Assembly: GCF_026625045.1 (NCBI RefSeq) | Contig: NZ_CP113089.1 | Span: 806,001 to 870,000, forward strand | Direction: 5' to 3' | DNA from: Microcella daejeonensis | Lineage (GTDB): Bacteria; Actinomycetota; Actinomycetes; Actinomycetales; Microbacteriaceae | DNA length: 64,000 nt | Shown: piece after piece, positions 16,688-25,746 of the stretch | Layout: each line of letters starts with the position of its first letter | Numbering within the stretch: the stretch's first letter is position 1 | Made by a program: the position numbers and the translations under genes | Notes under the pieces: model-generated | The model's database searches: none | Seen by the model: only the letters and a program-made list of their open reading frames with translations | Told to the model about the DNA's origin: nothing

Positions 16688-16896
16688 GTCGCTCCACCCG
16701 ACCGCCGGGCGGGGGTGAGGAACGCTCTGCGAGGGCCCTGCATGCTAGACTGCCCCGCAGTTTTCATACCGCTCCGGTCGGGTTCTCCCCCGGGGCGGAG
16801 GCACTCGATTCGACGGTCCTGATGGGCATCGGTTGTGATCCTTCAGCCCTTGCCGTCAGAGCAGTCCAGGGTCGACACATTCCCGAGGGGGTCGCT

Positions 16897-17106
16897 ATGG
16901 GCCGCGGTCGTCAGAAGGCGAAGCACACCAAGGTGGCACGCGAGCTGAAGTACTTCACTCCCGACACCAATCTCACCGCGCTCGAGCGCGAGCTCGCGGC
17001 CAAGGCCGAGGCGGAGGACGCCTACGTCGACAAGTGGGCCGACGACGAGGACGAGGACGACGACGAGGAGTTCGACTACTCCGCCGGCACTCCGAAGACG
17101 GCCTGA
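16897..17106 (+). CDS. DUF3073 domain protein
   Basis: A 69-residue soluble protein. The basic N terminus MGRGRQKAKHTKVARELKY is the family hallmark. The middle is helical (ALERELAAKAEAEDAYVDKW), and a run of about 12 acidic residues precedes the C terminus. Function is unknown; the gene is conserved across actinobacteria next to purM. A GAGGGGG site precedes the ATG. A -10-like TAGACT at 16746-16751 would give a 145-base untranslated leader, in contrast to the leaderless genes around it. Confidence 0.9.
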   Translation: MGRGRQKAKHTKVARELKYFTPDTNLTALERELAAKAEAEDAYVDKWADDEDEDDDEEFDYSAGTPKTA

Positions 17107-17212
17107 CCGCCCTCCTCATCGCGCACGCTCCACGAGCCCGCATCCGTCGAGCACCCGCTCGAGGGGCGGGCTCGTCGCCGTTCGTGCGGCGGACGGCGGG
17201 TAGCGTCGAACC

Positions 17213-18439
17213 ATGACGATCTCGCTGGATGCCCTCTACCGCGACCTGCACGCCCACCCCGAGCTCTCCTTCGCCGAGACGCGCACGGCGGGCATCGTGG
17301 CCGCCCACCTGCGCGACCTGGGCCTCGAGGTCACGGAGGGCGTGGGCCGCACGGGCGTCGTCGGCGTGCTGCGCAACGGCGACGGTCCGGTCATCGCGCT
17401 GCGCGCCGACATGGATGCCCTGCCCGTCGTCGAGCAGACGGGCCTGCCCTACGCCAGCACCGTGCGGGCGCTCGGCGCCGACGGCGTCGAGACCGGCGTC
17501 ATGCACGCGTGCGGCCACGACATGCACGTCACCTGGCTGCTGGGGGCGCTCGAGCGCCTCGTCGCCGAGCGCGGCACCTGGTCGGGCACCGTGGTGGCCC
17601 TGTTCCAGCCGGCGGAGGAGACGATCGGCGGCGCGAAGGCGATGATCGACGACGGCCTGCTCGACCGGTTCCCGCGGCCCCAGATCGTGCTCGGCCAGCA
17701 CCTCACGCACATCCCGGCCGGGGTCGTCAGCCTGACCGCGGGCCCCGCCATGGCGGGCGCCGACAGCATCACGGTGCGCATCCACGGTCGCGGCGGGCAC
17801 GGTTCGCGCCCGCAGTCGACGATCGACCCCGTGGTGACGGCGTCGGCGATCGTAATGCGGCTGCAGACCCTCGTCTCGCGCGAGGTGCAGCCCCGCGATC
17901 TCGCCGTCGTGACGGTCGGGTTCCTGCACGCCGGCACGAAGAGCAACATCATCCCGGCGGAGGCGACGCTGGGCCTCAGCGTGCGGTCGCTCGACGCGGG
18001 GGTGCGCGCGCGGCTGCTCGACGGCATCCGGCGCATCGTCGAGGCGGAGTGCCAGGCCTCGGGCATGACGGTGCCGCCGGAGATCACGGTCGACGACACC
18101 GCGGCGGCGACGATCAACGACGTCGCGGCGACGGAGCGGCTGCGGGCGCGGTTCGCGGAGCGCTTCGGCGCGGACGACGTCATCGACTTCGGAACGCGCA
18201 CCGGCAGCGAGGACGTCAACGAGTTCAGCACCGCGGCCGGCGTGCCGCTCGTGTACTGGTTCGTCGGCGGGCTCGACCCCGTCGCCTGGCGCACGGCCGA
18301 GGCGGCGGGCCGTCTCGAGGAGGACGTGCCGACGAACCACTCGCCCTTCTTCGCGCCCGTGCTGCACCCCACGATCGAGCGCGGGGTCGAGACGCTCGTG
18401 GAGGCGGCGCTCGAGAACCTCGGCCCCGCCACCCGGTAG
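17213..18439 (+). CDS. M20-family amidohydrolase
   Basis: A 408-residue metallopeptidase-like hydrolase of the M20D/IAA-amino-acid hydrolase group. Motifs: YRDLHAHPELSF at residues 8-19; metal-binding ALRADMDALPVVE near residue 65; MHACGHDMHVTWL near residue 100; FQPAEETIGGAKAM near residue 140, carrying the catalytic Glu; and SEDVNEF plus NHSPFFAPV near the end. The dimerisation/lid domain occupies about residues 185-300. These enzymes cleave N-acyl amino acids or peptides with two bound metal ions. The ATG start is supported by the conserved N terminus. It lies between DUF3073 and purM, interrupting that conserved pair. Confidence 0.92.
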   Translation: MTISLDALYRDLHAHPELSFAETRTAGIVAAHLRDLGLEVTEGVGRTGVVGVLRNGDGPVIALRADMDALPVVEQTGLPYASTVRALGADGVETGVMHACGHDMHVTWLLGALERLVAERGTWSGTVVALFQPAEETIGGAKAMIDDGLLDRFPRPQIVLGQHLTHIPAGVVSLTAGPAMAGADSITVRIHGRGGHGSRPQSTIDPVVTASAIVMRLQTLVSREVQPRDLAVVTVGFLHAGTKSNIIPAEATLGLSVRSLDAGVRARLLDGIRRIVEAECQASGMTVPPEITVDDTAAATINDVAATERLRARFAERFGADDVIDFGTRTGSEDVNEFSTAAGVPLVYWFVGGLDPVAWRTAEAAGRLEEDVPTNHSPFFAPVLHPTIERGVETLVEAALENLGPATR

Positions 18440-18478
18440 AGCTGCGCGGCACGGGCGGCCGCGCAACCCGCCGGCTCG

Positions 18479-18612
18479 CGCGGGTGGGCGCATAGCGCGC
18501 GAGGGCGGCCCGCGCAGGTGGGCGGCCCGCGCAGGTGGGCGGATAGCGCGGGCGGGCGGGCCACGCGGGTGGGCGGATAGCACGGGTGGGCAGCCCGCGC
18601 AGGTGGGCGGCC
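18479..18612. repeat. Degenerate tandem repeats of a G-rich ~17-bp unit
   Basis: At least five copies of a unit close to CCGCGCAGGTGGGCGG, some followed by ATAGCGCGG, occur back to back in the 505-bp gap between the amidohydrolase and purM. There are no unique spacers of CRISPR length. The rest of the gap holds the inverted repeat at 18729-18785 and G-rich low-complexity DNA (18880-18940). No gene is visible. Confidence 0.7.
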
Positions 18613-18728
18613 GACACGAACCCCGGCCGGCTGTCGAGCGGTGGGGCCAAGGCGTCACGGGGTCGAGAGCCATCGAGCGCTGTCCCTCGTCTGCGAGTCT
18701 TAGCGTGAAGAGTTTCTCTCCTCCGCCC

Positions 18729-18785
18729 CTTCCACTCTGCAAGACTTATACGAGGATTCATTGACTACTTCCTGCAGAGTGGAAG
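18729..18785. other. 57-bp AT-rich element with perfect 13-bp terminal inverted repeats
   Basis: CTTCCACTCTGCA (18729-18741) and TGCAGAGTGGAAG (18773-18785) are exact reverse complements flanking a 31-base loop. The loop and flanks are conspicuously AT-rich compared with the genome. The loop includes TATA- and TTGACT-like strings. It lies between two genes whose 3' ends converge. Nature unknown: possibly a small structured RNA, a protein-binding site or a relic of a tiny mobile element. Confidence 0.6.
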
Positions 18786-18944
18786 CGCCGTGAACGGGAT
18801 TGCCGCTCCCGACCGACCGGGCGCATCCCGCGATCAGCGCGCCCTCATCGGGCGGGCGGCATGCGCGCACGCCGTCGCGCAGCAGGGTGGCCGGCGGCGC
18901 TGCCGGGCGGGCAGGGAGCCGGGCGGGCGGGCAGCCCCGCGGGA

Positions 18945-20051
18945 CTAGACCGCGTACGACCCGACGAGGCGCACGGCGCCGCCGTCGACGCCCTTGGCGC
19001 CCTGCTCGAAGCCGGCGAGCTCTCGACGCGCGGTCGAGACGGTGCCCGCCTGCCAGGAGCGCACGCCCCGGGCATCCAGCGCCGCCATCACGGCAGCGGC
19101 CTGCGCGGCCTCGACGACCGCGAGCATGCCGATGCCGAGGTTCCAGGTGCCCTCGGCGCTCTCGAGCGGGTCGCCCGCCATGTCGCTCAGCACGCGGAAC
19201 ACCGCGGGCGGGCTCCAGGTGCCGCGGTCGAGCTCGACCCACGAGCCGACGGGCAGCACCCGGGCGAGGTTCGCGGCGATGCCGCCGCCGGTGACGTGCG
19301 AGAGGGCGTGCACCGCACCGGGATGCTCGGCGAGCACCCCGAGCAGGGGCGCCGTGTAGAGCGCCGTCGGCTCGAGCAGCACCCGGCCGACGACGCCGCC
19401 GAGCGCGTCGCTCTGATCGTGGTAGCCGACGCCGTTCTTCGCGAGGATGTGCCGCACCAGCGAGAATCCGTTCGAGTGCAGCCCCGAGGAGGCCATGGCG
19501 ATGACCACATCGCCGTCGGTCACGCGCTCCGGCCCGAGCACGGCATCCGCCTCGACGACGCCGACGGCGGCGCCCGCCACGTCGTAGTCGTCCGCGCCCA
19601 GCAGGCCGGGGTGCTCGGCCGTCTCGCCGCCGACGAGCGCCGTGCCCGTCGCGCTGCAGGCCTCGGCGATGCCGCGCACGATCGCCGCGATGCGCTCGGG
19701 GTGCACCTTGCCGCAGGCGATGTAGTCGGTCATGAACAGCGGCGTCGCGCCGACCACGACGATGTCGTCGACGACCATCGCCACGAGGTCCTGCCCGATG
19801 GTGTCGTGGATGTCGAGGGCCTGGGCGATCGCGACCTTCGTGCCGACGCCGTCGGTCGAGGTGGCGAGCAGCGGGCGGCGGTAGCCGAGCAGCGCGCTCG
19901 CGTCGAAGAGCCCGGCGAAGCCGCCGACCCCGCCGAGCACCTGGGGGCCGTGCGTGGCGCCCACCGCCGACTTCATCAGCTCGACGGCGAGATCGCCCGC
20001 CGCGGTGTCGACGCCGGCTTCGGCATAGCTGCGGGATGCGCTCGAGGTCAC
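18945..20051 (-). CDS. purM: Phosphoribosylformylglycinamidine cyclo-ligase (AIR synthetase)
   Basis: A 368-residue enzyme of the fifth purine step, converting FGAM to AIR with ATP. Conserved segments: ATSTDGVGTKVAIAQAL (ATP site), MVVDDIVVVGATPLFMTDYIACGK, LVGGETAEHPG, ASSGLHSNGFSLVRHIL and LSHVTGGGIAANLARVLP. The GTG at 20051 gives the expected N terminus (SYAEAGVDTAAGD). It is divergent from purF with only 111 bp between starts. In Mycobacterium tuberculosis purF, purM and a converging DUF3073 gene are adjacent and purF and purM share direction, so a rearrangement between them is inferred here. Confidence 0.96.
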   Translation of the reverse strand: MTSSASRSYAEAGVDTAAGDLAVELMKSAVGATHGPQVLGGVGGFAGLFDASALLGYRRPLLATSTDGVGTKVAIAQALDIHDTIGQDLVAMVVDDIVVVGATPLFMTDYIACGKVHPERIAAIVRGIAEACSATGTALVGGETAEHPGLLGADDYDVAGAAVGVVEADAVLGPERVTDGDVVIAMASSGLHSNGFSLVRHILAKNGVGYHDQSDALGGVVGRVLLEPTALYTAPLLGVLAEHPGAVHALSHVTGGGIAANLARVLPVGSWVELDRGTWSPPAVFRVLSDMAGDPLESAEGTWNLGIGMLAVVEAAQAAAVMAALDARGVRSWQAGTVSTARRELAGFEQGAKGVDGGAVRLVGSYAV

Positions 20052-20162
20052 GGGGCAAGCGTACCGGCGCGGCACCCGGCGGCCTGCGCGGATGAGCGGA
20101 TGTGCGAGACTGGGAGGCGCCCGCTCGGGCTCACCCTCCCCTTTCTTGGAGCGCATTCACGC

Positions 20163-21620
20163 ATGTGCGGCATCGTCGGGATCGTCTCGTCCAGCCCCGT
20201 CAACCAGCAGGTCTACGACGCCCTCTCGCTGCTGCAGCACCGCGGGCAGGACTCGACCGGCATCGCCACCGTCGAAGGCCGCGTGCTGCACATGTTCAAG
20301 GCCAAGGGCCAGGTGCGCGAGGCCTACCGCACGCGCGACATGCGCTCGCTGCTCGGCACCACGGGCCTCGGCCACGTGCGCTACGCCACGCGCGGCACCG
20401 CCTCGAGCGAGGAGGAGGCGCAGCCGTTCTACGTCAACGCCCCCTACGGCATCATCCTCGTGCACAACGGCAACCTCACGAACACCCGCGAGCTGTCGCG
20501 CGAGCTCAACGAGGTCGACCGCCGGCACCTCAACACCAACTCCGACACCGAGCTGCTCGTCAACGTGCTCGCCCACGAGCTGCAGCAGCGGGTCACGAGC
20601 GACGATCTCGACCCCGACCAAGTCTTCGCCGCCATCAGCCGACTGCACGAGCGGGTCGAGGGCTCGTACGCCGCGATCGCGCTCATCGCCGGCCACGGCC
20701 TGCTCGCCTTCCGCGACCCCTTCGGGATCCGCCCCCTCGTGCTCGGCCGCCGCTCCACCGGGCTCGTCGGCGACGAGTGGGTCGTCGCGAGCGAGTCGCT
20801 CGTGCTCGAGCACGGCGGCTACGAGATCGTGCGCGACCTCGCGCCCGGCGAGGCCGTGTTCATCTCCCTCAGCGGCGAGATGATCTCGCGCCAGTGCGCC
20901 GCCGACCCGCGCCTCATCCCCTGTTCGTTCGAGTACGTCTACCTCGCGCGGCCCGACTCGATCATGAACGGCATCTCGGTCTACGAGGCCCGCCTGCGCC
21001 TCGGCGACCGGCTCGCCGACACCATCGAGCGCCACATGCCCGCCGGCGACGTCGACGTCGTCATGCCCATCCCCGACTCGTCGCGCCCCGCCGCGATGCA
21101 GGTCGCCCAGAAGCTCGGCATCGAGTACCGCGAGGGGTTCTACAAGAACCGCTACGTCGGCCGCACCTTCATCATGCCGGGGCAGGCGGAGCGCAAGAAG
21201 AGCGTCAAGCAGAAGCTCAACGCCATGTCGAGCGAGTTCGCCGGCAAGAGCATCCTCATCGTCGACGACTCGATCGTGCGCGGCACCACCTCGAAGGAGA
21301 TCGTCGAGATGGCCAGGGCCGCCGGCGCGCGCAAGGTCACCTTCACCTCCGCCGCGCCCCCCGTGCGGTACCCGCACGTCTACGGCATCAACATGCCCAC
21401 CTCGCGCGAGCTCGTAGCCCACGGCCGCAAGATCCCCGAGATCGGGCAGGAGCTCGGTGCCGACCAGCTCATCTACCAGGAGGTCGCCGACATGCAGGCG
21501 GCCATCACCGAGGGCACGAGCATCCAGCAGCTCGAGATGAGCTGCTTCACGGGCGACTACGTCACCGGCACGGTCAGCCCCGAGTACCTCGCCTGGGTCG
21601 AGGCGAACCAGGACAGCTGA
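20163..21620 (+). CDS. purF: Amidophosphoribosyltransferase (glutamine PRPP amidotransferase)
   Basis: A 485-residue enzyme catalysing the committed step of purine synthesis, PRPP plus glutamine to phosphoribosylamine. The N-terminal nucleophile glutaminase domain begins MCGIVGIV; Cys2 becomes the catalytic residue after Met removal. It continues with LLQHRGQDSTGIAT and GHVRYATRGTAS. The phosphoribosyltransferase domain has VMPIPDSSRPAAMQVA and the PRPP loop ILIVDDSIVRGTTS. No propeptide precedes Cys2, unlike some homologues. It heads rightward while purM runs leftward. Confidence 0.97.
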   Translation: MCGIVGIVSSSPVNQQVYDALSLLQHRGQDSTGIATVEGRVLHMFKAKGQVREAYRTRDMRSLLGTTGLGHVRYATRGTASSEEEAQPFYVNAPYGIILVHNGNLTNTRELSRELNEVDRRHLNTNSDTELLVNVLAHELQQRVTSDDLDPDQVFAAISRLHERVEGSYAAIALIAGHGLLAFRDPFGIRPLVLGRRSTGLVGDEWVVASESLVLEHGGYEIVRDLAPGEAVFISLSGEMISRQCAADPRLIPCSFEYVYLARPDSIMNGISVYEARLRLGDRLADTIERHMPAGDVDVVMPIPDSSRPAAMQVAQKLGIEYREGFYKNRYVGRTFIMPGQAERKKSVKQKLNAMSSEFAGKSILIVDDSIVRGTTSKEIVEMARAAGARKVTFTSAAPPVRYPHVYGINMPTSRELVAHGRKIPEIGQELGADQLIYQEVADMQAAITEGTSIQQLEMSCFTGDYVTGTVSPEYLAWVEANQDS

Positions 21621-21680
21621 CCGCCTGCGGCGCGCCCGCCGCGGTCGCGGTCGCGGTTCGAGCCGGATGCCCCGCTCGCG

Positions 21681-22043
21681 TCACTCCTCGACCTCGCCCT
21701 CCAGCGGGGCCGGGTCGACCTGCTCGCGGTCGGCGTCGACCGTGCGGGCGCGGCGCCGGGAGCGCCGGTCGACGAGGATCGCCACGACGGCGCCGAGCAG
21801 CACACCCAGCGAGATGCCGTAGAGCGAGAAGTAGGCGAGCAGCGTCGTGAAGCCGAGGCTCGGATCGGCCGGGTAGAGGCTCGTCGCGATGAGCGTGCCG
21901 AGGAACCCGAGGAAGCCGCCGACGATGAGGAAGGCCGAGATCTTCGGTGCGCGGCGCACCGAGACCTGCTCGCGGGGAGCCGGGGCGGCCGTGGAGCTGC
22001 GCGGGGCGTCGTCGGTGTCGGTCACGCGCACATTCTCGCGCAT
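21681..22043 (-). CDS. Small two-helix membrane protein between purF and the SCP-like gene
   Basis: About 120 residues. The N-terminal 30 residues are polar. Two hydrophobic segments follow: ISAFLIVGGFLGFLGTLIATSLY, then LLAYFSLYGISLGVLLGAVVAILV. A basic cluster RRSRRRAR and an acidic tail come next. This topology puts both ends in the cytoplasm. The family is not recognised; homologues beside purF/purD in related genomes are likely. The ATG at 22043 and the GTG at 22025 are both possible starts. It is transcribed in the same direction as, and 17 bp after, the sterol-carrier-like gene. Confidence 0.6.
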   Translation of the reverse strand: MRENVRVTDTDDAPRSSTAAPAPREQVSVRRAPKISAFLIVGGFLGFLGTLIATSLYPADPSLGFTTLLAYFSLYGISLGVLLGAVVAILVDRRSRRRARTVDADREQVDPAPLEGEVEE

Positions 22044-22060
22044 GAGCCCTGCGAACCGGC

Positions 22061-22441
22061 TCAGTACGGCAGCGGCAGCAGCGCGCTGAGGTCGGCGCGC
22101 GTGCCCGAGGCGTGGATGCGCCCGGCCGCCAGCCGCTCGGCCCAGTCGGCGGCGCCCGTCGCGAGAGCGAGGAAGGTGTCGGCGTCGAGCTCGACGACGT
22201 TCGGCGGGGTGCCGCGGGTGTGCCGAGGCCCCTCGACCGCCTGCACGGCCCCGAAGGGCGGCACGCGCACCTCGACGCTGTTGCCGGGCGCGGCGTCGGC
22301 GAGGCACTGCAGCAGGTAGCGCACCGCGGTCGCGCGGGCGGTGCGCTCGGCCGGGTCTGCCGGATCGCTGCCGCGGCGCGCCTCCAGCACGGCGGCGACG
22401 GCGGCGCGGCCGAGGGTCTCGTCGATGCGTGCGCGGGCCAT
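22061..22441 (-). CDS. Sterol carrier (SCP2-like) family protein
   Basis: A 126-residue protein. Its helical first third ([17 protein letters not shown], then [20 protein letters not shown]) is followed by the actinobacterial SCP signature [29 protein letters not shown] and a C-terminal [13 protein letters not shown]. This group ('bacterial SCP orthologue') has an SCP2-like fold that binds lipids non-enzymatically; the ligand is unknown. It is divergent from purD, 69 bp away, a conserved neighbourhood in actinobacteria. Confidence 0.82.
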   Translation of the reverse strand: MARARIDETLGRAAVAAVLEARRGSDPADPAERTARATAVRYLLQCLADAAPGNSVEVRVPPFGAVQAVEGPRHTRGTPPNVVELDADTFLALATGAADWAERLAAGRIHASGTRADLSALLPLPY

Positions 22442-22510
22442 GAGCGTCGAGGGTAGCGGGGCCGCGTGCGCGGGGGCCGAGCATCCACCGCCGCTCGGTA
22501 GGCTGACGGC

Positions 22511-23761
22511 GTGAGAATCCTCGTCCTCGGCTCGGGCGCGCGCGAGCACGCCATCATCACCGCCCTGCTCGGGGAGGACGCCGACCACGTGATCACGGCC
22601 GCCCCCGGCAACGCGGGCATCGCGCAGCACGTCGAGGTCGTCGCTCTCGACCCGACCAAGGGCGACGTCGTCGCCGACTACGCGGTCGACAACGACATCG
22701 AGCTCGTCGTCATCGGCCCCGAGGCTCCGCTCGTCGCGGGCGTCGCCGACTCCCTGCGCCGCCGCGGCATCGCCGCCTTCGGCCCGGGCGCCGCCGCCGC
22801 GCAGCTCGAGGGCTCGAAGACCTTCGCCAAGCGCATCATGGAGGCCGCGGGCGTGCCGACCGGGCGTGCCCAGCGCGCCGGCACCCTCGCCGAGGCGGAG
22901 GCCGCCCTCGACGCCATGGGCGCGCCCTACGTCGTCAAGGCCGACGGCCTCGCCGCGGGCAAGGGCGTCATCGTCACCGACGACCGCTCGGCCGCCCTCG
23001 CGCACGCCGAGCACTACCTGCAGCAGGGCGGCGTGCTCGTCGAGGAGTTCCTCGACGGCCAGGAGGTCAGCCTCTTCCTGCTGAGCGACGGCCACACCGT
23101 GCTGCCGCTGAGCCCCGCGCAGGACTACAAGCGCATCGGCGACGGCGACACCGGCCCGAACACGGGCGGCATGGGCGCCTACTCGCCTCTGCCCTGGGCC
23201 CCCGAGGGCTTCGTCGACGAGATCATCGCCACCGTCGCCGAGCCGACCGTGCGCGCGCTCGCCGCCGAGGGCACCCCCTTCATCGGCCTGCTCTACTGCG
23301 GCCTCATCGTCACCCCCGCCGGCACGCGCGTCATCGAGTTCAACGCCCGCTTCGGCGACCCCGAGACGCAGGTGGTGCTGCCGCGCCTCGTCACCCCGCT
23401 GAGCGGCCTGCTCTTCGCCGCCGCCACCGGCCAGCTGAGCGGGATGCCCCGGCCCGAGTTCCGCGACGAGGTCGCCGTCACCGTGGTGCTCGCCAGCGAG
23501 GGCTACCCCGATGCGCCGCACACGGGGCGCGCGCTCTTCGGGCTCGACGAGGCCGAGCAGGTCGAGGGCGTGCACCTCGCGCACGCCGCGACGGCCCGAA
23601 CCGCGGAGGGCTTCGTCGCCACCGGCGGCCGCGTGCTCAGCGTCGTCGCGCTCGGCGCGGACTTCGCCGAGGCCCGCGCCCGCGCCTACGAGGCCATCGG
23701 CCGCATCGGCCTCGAGGGCGGGCAGTACCGCACCGACATCGCCGCGCGCGTCGTCTCGTGA
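22511..23761 (+). CDS. purD: Phosphoribosylamine-glycine ligase (GAR synthetase)
   Basis: A 416-residue ATP-grasp enzyme of the second purine step. Motifs: [13 protein letters not shown] at the N terminus, [18 protein letters not shown], the ATP-grasp loop [26 protein letters not shown], and the metal site [18 protein letters not shown]. The GTG start sits just after a GGTAGGCT -10-like sequence. The stop overlaps the purC GTG by four bases, so purD and purC form a translationally coupled pair. Confidence 0.97.
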   Translation: MRILVLGSGAREHAIITALLGEDADHVITAAPGNAGIAQHVEVVALDPTKGDVVADYAVDNDIELVVIGPEAPLVAGVADSLRRRGIAAFGPGAAAAQLEGSKTFAKRIMEAAGVPTGRAQRAGTLAEAEAALDAMGAPYVVKADGLAAGKGVIVTDDRSAALAHAEHYLQQGGVLVEEFLDGQEVSLFLLSDGHTVLPLSPAQDYKRIGDGDTGPNTGGMGAYSPLPWAPEGFVDEIIATVAEPTVRALAAEGTPFIGLLYCGLIVTPAGTRVIEFNARFGDPETQVVLPRLVTPLSGLLFAAATGQLSGMPRPEFRDEVAVTVVLASEGYPDAPHTGRALFGLDEAEQVEGVHLAHAATARTAEGFVATGGRVLSVVALGADFAEARARAYEAIGRIGLEGGQYRTDIAARVVS

Positions 23762-24645
23762 GCGACGCCCTCGACCCGGCGGAGCTCGACGGCTGGCGGC
23801 ACGTCTACTCGGGCAAGGTGCGCGACCTCTACGAGCACCCCGAGCACCCGGCGCTCATGCTCGTCGTCGCGAGCGATCGGGTGAGCGCGTTCGACCACGT
23901 GCTCGAGCCGGGGATCCCGGGCAAGGGAGCCCTGCTGACGCGGCTCAGCGACTGGTGGTTCGATCGGCTCGCCGAGGGATCCGGCGTGGGCGCGGGCGAC
24001 CACCGCGCGGTGGACGCGCCCCCGGTGCCGGCGGCGTTCGCCGGCCGCGGCACGATCGTGCGCCGGCTCGACATGCACCCCGTCGAGTGCGTCGTGCGCG
24101 GGTACCTCTCGGGCTCCGGCTGGGTCGAGTACCAGGCATCGGGCACCGTGTGCGGCATCCCGCTGCCCTCGGGGCTGAAGGACGGCGACCGCCTGCCCGA
24201 GCCCATCTACACGCCCGCATGGAAGGCCCCGATGGGCGAGCACGACGAGAACATCAGCTACGAGCGCACCGTCGAGCTGGTGGGCGCCGAGACCGCCGCG
24301 GCGCTGCGGGATGCCAGCCTGAACATCTTCGCCCGCGCGAGCGCCATCGCCGCCGAGCGCGGGCTCATCCTCGCCGACACCAAGTTCGAGTTCGGCAGCG
24401 ACCCGGCCACGGGCGCGCTGACCCTCGCCGACGAGGTGCTCACGAGCGACAGCTCGCGCTACTGGGGTGCCGAGACGTACGCCGCGGGCGGCCCCGGGCG
24501 CCTCGCGAGCTTCGACAAGCAGATCGTGCGCGACTGGCTCGCCGCCCACTGGGATCGCACGGGCGAACCCCCTGTGCTGCCCGACGAGATCGTCGCGCGC
24601 ACGGCCGACCGCTACCGCGAGCTGATCGACCGCCTGACGGCCTGA
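23758..24645 (+). CDS. purC: SAICAR synthetase
   Basis: A 295-residue enzyme joining CAIR and aspartate with ATP, the eighth purine step. Motifs: [10 protein letters not shown] at residues 17-26, [49 protein letters not shown] and [12 protein letters not shown] (Mg/aspartyl site), and [11 protein letters not shown]. This is the longer form also found in yeast and actinobacteria. GTG start in the purD stop codon. It ends the purDC operon. Confidence 0.97.
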   Translation: MSDALDPAELDGWRHVYSGKVRDLYEHPEHPALMLVVASDRVSAFDHVLEPGIPGKGALLTRLSDWWFDRLAEGSGVGAGDHRAVDAPPVPAAFAGRGTIVRRLDMHPVECVVRGYLSGSGWVEYQASGTVCGIPLPSGLKDGDRLPEPIYTPAWKAPMGEHDENISYERTVELVGAETAAALRDASLNIFARASAIAAERGLILADTKFEFGSDPATGALTLADEVLTSDSSRYWGAETYAAGGPGRLASFDKQIVRDWLAAHWDRTGEPPVLPDEIVARTADRYRELIDRLTA

Positions 24646-24735
24646 GCGCCTGAGCGCCTCGCCGCCCCCGCCCGTCGCGCCGGTCGTGCAGCCGAGGGCC
24701 GGAATGGCCGGCATCGCCCGCGGGTTGCACCGGCC

Positions 24736-25620
24736 ATGACCGACTCGACCCGCCTCGCCGCCGACACCGCGATGGGGGCGGTCACCCTCGACGTCGCCGA
24801 CCTCGACGCCATGACGGCGTACTACCGCGACGGCGTGGGGCTCTCGGTGCTGAGCGCCGAGCCGGCGCGCGACGGCGCGCCCGCCACCACGAGCCTCGGC
24901 AGGGGCATCCACCCGCTCGTCGTGCTGCGGCACGCGCCGGCCCTGCGCCACGCCGGGCCGCGGGAGGCGGGGCTGTTCCACACGGCGATCCTGTTCGAGA
25001 CGGCCGGTGCGCTCGCGGCCGCCGTCGCCGCGGTCGCCCAGCGCTACCCGGGCACCTTCACCGGCTCGAGCGACCACCTCGTGAGCGAGGCGTTCTACTT
25101 CGACGACCCGGAGGGCAACGGCGTCGAGCTGTACCTCGACCGGGAGCGCAGCGCCTGGAGCTGGACGCACGGGCAGGTCGAGATGTCGACCTTGTTCCTC
25201 GACCCGAACGACTTCCTGCAGCGGCACCTCGACGAACAGGCGATCGCGTCGCACGGCAGCGCGCCCGCCACCGTCGGGCACGTGCACCTCTCGGTGGGTG
25301 ACGTCGACACCGCCCGCCGCTTCTACGTCGACGAGCTCGGCTTCGATCAGACGACGAGCCTCGGCGGGCAGGCGCTCTTCGTGAGCGCCGGTGGCTACCA
25401 CCACCACATGGCCATGAACGTGTGGCGCAGCCGCGGTGCCGGGCGCCGGCAGGCCGCCCTCGGGCTCGGCCGCATCGACATCGTGCTGCCCGACGCCGAG
25501 GCGCTCGGCGCCGTCGGCGAGCGCCTGCGCCACTACGGCCACGCGGTGCGCGACGACGGCGCCGCCCTCGGGGTCGATGACCCCTGGGGCAACGCGCTGC
25601 GGCTCAGCGCCGGGCGCTGA
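24736..25620 (+). CDS. VOC-family dioxygenase with two glyoxalase modules
   Basis: A 294-residue protein of two vicinal-oxygen-chelate halves (about residues 12-130 and 175-290), similar to CatE-type catechol 2,3-dioxygenases. Likely metal ligands: a His in the second module (VGHVHLSVGDV), a second His in GGYHHHMAMNVW, and a Glu in the first module (DPEGNGVELYLDRE). The second module's equivalent site reads DPWGNALRLS, where the usual Glu is replaced, so ligand sets must be checked. Substrate unknown. Its stop codon is 20 bp before the inverted-repeat element at 25640. Confidence 0.85.
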   Translation: MTDSTRLAADTAMGAVTLDVADLDAMTAYYRDGVGLSVLSAEPARDGAPATTSLGRGIHPLVVLRHAPALRHAGPREAGLFHTAILFETAGALAAAVAAVAQRYPGTFTGSSDHLVSEAFYFDDPEGNGVELYLDRERSAWSWTHGQVEMSTLFLDPNDFLQRHLDEQAIASHGSAPATVGHVHLSVGDVDTARRFYVDELGFDQTTSLGGQALFVSAGGYHHHMAMNVWRSRGAGRRQAALGLGRIDIVLPDAEALGAVGERLRHYGHAVRDDGAALGVDDPWGNALRLSAGR

Positions 25621-25639
25621 GCCCGGCCGCCCGGCGCCC

Positions 25640-25732
25640 CGCTGTCCGCGATCAGGACGTCGACGGCGTGGCGAACCACCTCATGCGGCGACACGCCCAA
25701 GGCCGAGGCTCGCGGCCTGATCGCGGACAGCG
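25640..25732. repeat. Inverted-repeat element, copy A (93 bp)
   Basis: Perfect 17-base arms (25640-25656 and 25716-25732; inner ends ...CGATCAGG and CCTGATCG...) enclose a 59-base centre. Read on the minus strand, the centre contains TGTCGCCGCATGA, also present in copy B. It fills the gap between the convergent VOC and GH81 genes, starting 20 bp after one stop and ending 15 bp before the other. It belongs to the same family as 49529-49615 and 49640-49724. Confidence 0.8.
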
Positions 25733-25746
25733 ACAGAGCCGGCGGC

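Noticed and set aside
18479..18612. CRISPR array
   Set aside because: Repeats are about 17 bp, degenerate and contiguous without unique spacers, and no cas gene is in the window.
18729..18785. Integron attC site
   Set aside because: The length fits, but the ends lack the GTTRRRY/RYYYAAC boxes and no integrase gene or gene-cassette array is present.
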